Source of the DNA: CAYMDS01 sp964653195
Lineage (GTDB): Bacteria > Patescibacteriota > Microgenomatia > Levybacterales > UBA12049
Length of the DNA: 64,000 bases
Direction: 5' to 3'
Assembly: GCA_964653195.1 (NCBI GenBank)
Contig: CAZZCX010000004.1
Span: 1-64,000, forward strand
Shown here: positions 61,933 through 64,000 of the stretch, in pieces
Layout of the letters: each line of letters begins with the position of its first letter
Position numbering within the stretch: the first letter of the stretch is position 1
Translations under genes and position numbers: made by a program
Notes under the pieces: model-generated
Told to the model about the DNA's origin: nothing
Seen by the model: the letters and a program-made list of their open reading frames with translations, nothing else
Database searches by the model: none

Positions 61933-63369
61933 ATGAATTTTCGACTTTTATCTATAATACCTCAAGATAAAAAAATATTACTAACTCGACTAATCAAAGG
62001 TTACTTCTGGTTTATAAGTGGTGCAATCCTTGGTTTGTTCTTCTTTATAAGCTTTACATATATTATATATAAAAATACTTATAAAAATGTCGTTTTCCCA
62101 GGAGTTTATATAGATAATGTAGATTTCAGCGGTAAAACAAAAGAGGATGTACGGGATTATTTTGATAATAAAAATCAACAAATCCAAAAAACAACATTCT
62201 ATTTGAAGCATGAAGAATTGATAGCTACAATATCTGCCAAGGATTTAGACTTTGGATATAACGAGGAACTCCTTGCACAGCAGGCATTCAGCATAGGACG
62301 TGCAGCAAACTCCATATCAAATTTCAGTATAATCATACAATCATACCTTTATGGTATTCATCTACCAGCTTCTTATCAATATGATGAGGAATATCTCGTT
62401 AAGCAAGTTTCTGAGATATCAGAAAATATTTATAAAGTTCCTATTGACGCGAGATTTACATTCCAAGATTCAAAAGTAGTTGAATTTCAAACATCATCAG
62501 ATGGACAGGAATTAGACATTACAGAGTTAAAAAAACGCATTTCGGCAAAAACGCTAGCGGTTGTAAAATCCACCAAACCGCTGAAAATTCCCATCTTAAT
62601 TCCCATTAAAGTTTTATATCCAGAAACAACAACAGATGAAGCAAATGATTTCGGCATTAGAGAACTTGTAGCCGTAGGATCATCTCAATTCGTGGGTTCA
62701 ATCCCGAACAGAATGTATAATATCGCTCTGGCAGCGACACGACTAAACGGTATTCTTATAAAACCTGATGAAGTATTTTCGTTTAATAAAGCATTGGGAG
62801 ATATATCAACTTTTACCGGATATAAACAGGCTTATGTTATTCAAAACGGTAGAACTGTACTAGGAGATGGCGGTGGAGTTTGTCAAGTATCAACGACATT
62901 TTTTCGGGCTGTCTTAAATGCAGGCTTACCAATTGTTGAAAGAAATCCTCACGCCTATAGAGTCAGCTATTACGAGCAAGATAGTGGACCTGGATTCGAT
63001 GCTGCTATATATGTACCTTCAGTAGATTTTAAATTCAAAAATGATACAAACAACTATTTACTGATTAAAACAGACGTAAATCCTGATTCTGGTTATCTGA
63101 CATTTGAGCTATACGGTACGAAAGACAGTCGACAAGTAACTATATCAAAGCCGGTTATTACTTCAATAACATCCTCCCCTGAACCTCTTTATATAGATGA
63201 CCCTACACTGCCTAAAGGTGAAACAAAACAGGTGGATTTCGCTGTAGCAGGTGCCAACGTATACTTCACAAGAAGTGTAGAAAAAGATGGAAAGATCCTA
63301 ATAAATGACACTTTTGCTTCAAAATATCGTCCATGGCAAGCAGTATATATGCGTGGTACTAAAGAATAA
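61933..63369 (+). CDS. VanW family protein with peptidoglycan-binding-like domains
   Basis: 478 residues. One membrane segment (about 28-50) is followed by a region like PG_binding_4 (about 60-220). The VanW domain (about 235-370) follows: GSIPNRMYNIALAATRLNGI, VFSFNKALGDISTFTGYKQAYVIQNGRTVLGDGGGVCQVSTTFFRAVLNAGLPIVERNPHAYRV. It ends in a G5-like beta part (about 385-470, EPLYIDDPTLPKGETKQVD). VanW proteins occur with vancomycin-resistance genes but also widely without. The function is unknown and probably in cell-wall handling. The next gene starts 3 bp after its stop. Confidence 0.88.
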   Translation: MNFRLLSIIPQDKKILLTRLIKGYFWFISGAILGLFFFISFTYIIYKNTYKNVVFPGVYIDNVDFSGKTKEDVRDYFDNKNQQIQKTTFYLKHEELIATISAKDLDFGYNEELLAQQAFSIGRAANSISNFSIIIQSYLYGIHLPASYQYDEEYLVKQVSEISENIYKVPIDARFTFQDSKVVEFQTSSDGQELDITELKKRISAKTLAVVKSTKPLKIPILIPIKVLYPETTTDEANDFGIRELVAVGSSQFVGSIPNRMYNIALAATRLNGILIKPDEVFSFNKALGDISTFTGYKQAYVIQNGRTVLGDGGGVCQVSTTFFRAVLNAGLPIVERNPHAYRVSYYEQDSGPGFDAAIYVPSVDFKFKNDTNNYLLIKTDVNPDSGYLTFELYGTKDSRQVTISKPVITSITSSPEPLYIDDPTLPKGETKQVDFAVAGANVYFTRSVEKDGKILINDTFASKYRPWQAVYMRGTKE

Positions 63370-63372
63370 CTA

Positions 63373-63858
63373 ATGGAAAAAATCATAGATATCCAAAAAG
63401 CTATTGAAAAAGCACTAAGCTTGAAGACGGATGGAAAAACTATTGTTCTTGCAGGAGGTTGCTTCGATATCCTCCATATAGGTCATATTGAATTTATAAA
63501 AGAAGCAAAAAAAACAGCTAATTTTCTATTTCTGCTTCTGGAAAGTGATGAGAGAATTCGGGGACTTAAAGGTAAAAATCGCCCAATAAACTCCCAAATC
63601 GACCGAGCCCGTGTTCTGGAAAGTATCGTTTATACCGATTTTATTGTCCTTTTACCAAATTTCAAAAGCAATATAGAATATGATGAAATGATTTCCGGCT
63701 TGAAACCTGATATAATCGCCGCAACGAAGACTGATCCAGGACGAGTCCATAAAGAGCGCCAAGCGAATAAATTAGGAATACGGGTAGTCGACGTGATAGA
63801 AAAATTTGAAAACAGCTCAACATCACGAATCGCAAAGCTTTTGGAAAAAGAAATATAG
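63373..63858 (+). CDS. Cytidylyltransferase-like nucleotidyltransferase (RfaE domain II type)
   Basis: 161 residues. GGCFDILHIGHIEFI (28-42) is the HxGH motif of the nucleotidyltransferase fold. ESDERIRGLKGKNRPINSQIDRARVLESI matches the RfaE2/HldE C-terminal group (usual NRPINPxxxRxxVLxAL). The end reads SSTSRIAKLL, with the STS(x)I pattern. These enzymes make ADP- or CDP-activated sugars or glycerol. ADP-heptose is the textbook product, but true LPS heptose is unlikely in this organism. It is co-transcribed with the VanW gene. Confidence 0.85.
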   Translation: MEKIIDIQKAIEKALSLKTDGKTIVLAGGCFDILHIGHIEFIKEAKKTANFLFLLLESDERIRGLKGKNRPINSQIDRARVLESIVYTDFIVLLPNFKSNIEYDEMISGLKPDIIAATKTDPGRVHKERQANKLGIRVVDVIEKFENSSTSRIAKLLEKEI

Positions 63859-63898
63859 ACAAAATAAATATATATTAATAAATTATGAGTTATGATTA

Positions 63899-63930
63899 TA
63901 GTATTTAGTATTTAGTATTTAGTATTTAGT
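63899..63930. repeat. 7-bp tandem repeat TAGTATT, about 4.6 copies
   Basis: Perfect head-to-tail copies just before the last gene of the window, ending 5 bp from its ATG. The rest of the 77-bp gap has nothing notable. Confidence 0.85.
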
Positions 63931-63935
63931 TAAAT

Positions 63936-64000
63936 ATGTTAAAAAATATTCTAATATTTGCTGTAGTAATAATAATTTTAATAGCAATATCATATTTCAG
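63936..64000 (+). CDS. Start of a membrane protein cut by the window edge
   Basis: Only 21 residues are visible: MLKNILIFAVVIIILIAISYF, a membrane anchor or signal segment. Family cannot be told. There is no Shine-Dalgarno. The tandem repeat lies directly upstream. Confidence 0.4.
   Translation, partial: MLKNILIFAVVIIILIAISYF

Noticed and set aside
1..64000. CRISPR arrays, insertion sequences, rRNA or tRNA genes
   Set aside because: No evenly spaced repeats of 25-40 bp, no transposase-like proteins and no cloverleaf or rRNA-like stretches were seen by eye. A tRNA scan would be needed to be sure.
1..64000. UGA recoded as glycine
   Set aside because: TGA ends several genes at the expected family length, and no in-frame TGA is needed inside conserved proteins.

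Overview
The window reads as a low-GC (roughly one third G+C) chromosomal segment of a Candidate Phyla Radiation / Patescibacteria genome, most probably of the Microgenomates group. This placement rests on gene content, not on a marker phylogeny. The supporting genes are an archaeal-type NMP/AMP phosphorylase, an alanyl-tRNA synthetase lacking its C-terminal domain, a VirB2/VirB6-like membrane pair with a giant tail, a chimeric PilM-like/baseplate-J-like membrane protein, a VanW protein, a sortase, and a cohesin/PKD surface protein. TGA works as a stop codon (for example at the ends of the N-terminal Clp gene and the solute-binding protein gene), which argues against the UGA=Gly lineages. I saw no rRNA, tRNA, CRISPR array, insertion sequence or prophage.

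Layout. 1-4.1 kb: glycosyltransferase operon, SulP anion transporter, small membrane protein. 4.3-11.8 kb: alpha-glucan metabolism (malQ, glgP, glgA), then archaeal-type PEP carboxylase with an aspartate-type aminotransferase. 11.9-15.6 kb: RNA m5C methyltransferase, MFS transporter, phosphofructokinase. 15.8-21.7 kb: a nucleotide-sugar operon (glucose-1-phosphate cytidylyltransferase, SDR, C-methyltransferase, SAF-domain dehydrogenase, glycosyltransferase) and a methyltransferase. 21.7-25.4 kb: HAD hydrolase, then argH-argG behind a T-box leader. 25.4-34.9 kb: housekeeping genes (secA, serS, rpsT, murJ, groEL, groES). 35.2-47.7 kb: surface protein, lepA, an IMPase-family phosphatase, alaS, PilM/baseplate-J-like protein, sortase, a 52-residue small protein, AMP phosphorylase, mltG and small membrane proteins. 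47.8-54.6 kb: RodZ-like protein, ftsK, a holin-like protein and a Clp ATPase split into two overlapping genes. 54.7-64 kb: VirB6/VirB2-like pair, nucleotidyltransferase, membrane-anchored solute-binding protein, VanW protein, an RfaE2-like nucleotidyltransferase and the start of a membrane protein.

How the genes fit together. PEP carboxylase plus aminotransferase would supply aspartate, which argininosuccinate synthase consumes about 11 kb away. GlgA, GlgP, MalQ and Pfk form a storage-glucan-to-glycolysis route, although glgC and glgB are not in the window. Envelope functions (MurJ, MltG, VanW, sortase, RodZ-like, glycosyltransferases) are scattered through it.

Regulation is unusually readable. 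Many transcription-unit starts have a TATAAT-like box exactly 6 nt before the start codon, which implies leaderless mRNAs. Genes inside operons instead carry Shine-Dalgarno sequences. The argHG unit differs, with a consensus promoter, a T-box leader with terminator, and a near-perfect Shine-Dalgarno, and it may be imported. The main points for a second look are the T-box, the fixed leaderless promoter spacing, the split Clp with disordered tails, the duplicated modules in the VirB6-like giant, the small gene coupled to AMP phosphorylase, and short repeats that have entered conserved genes in frame.
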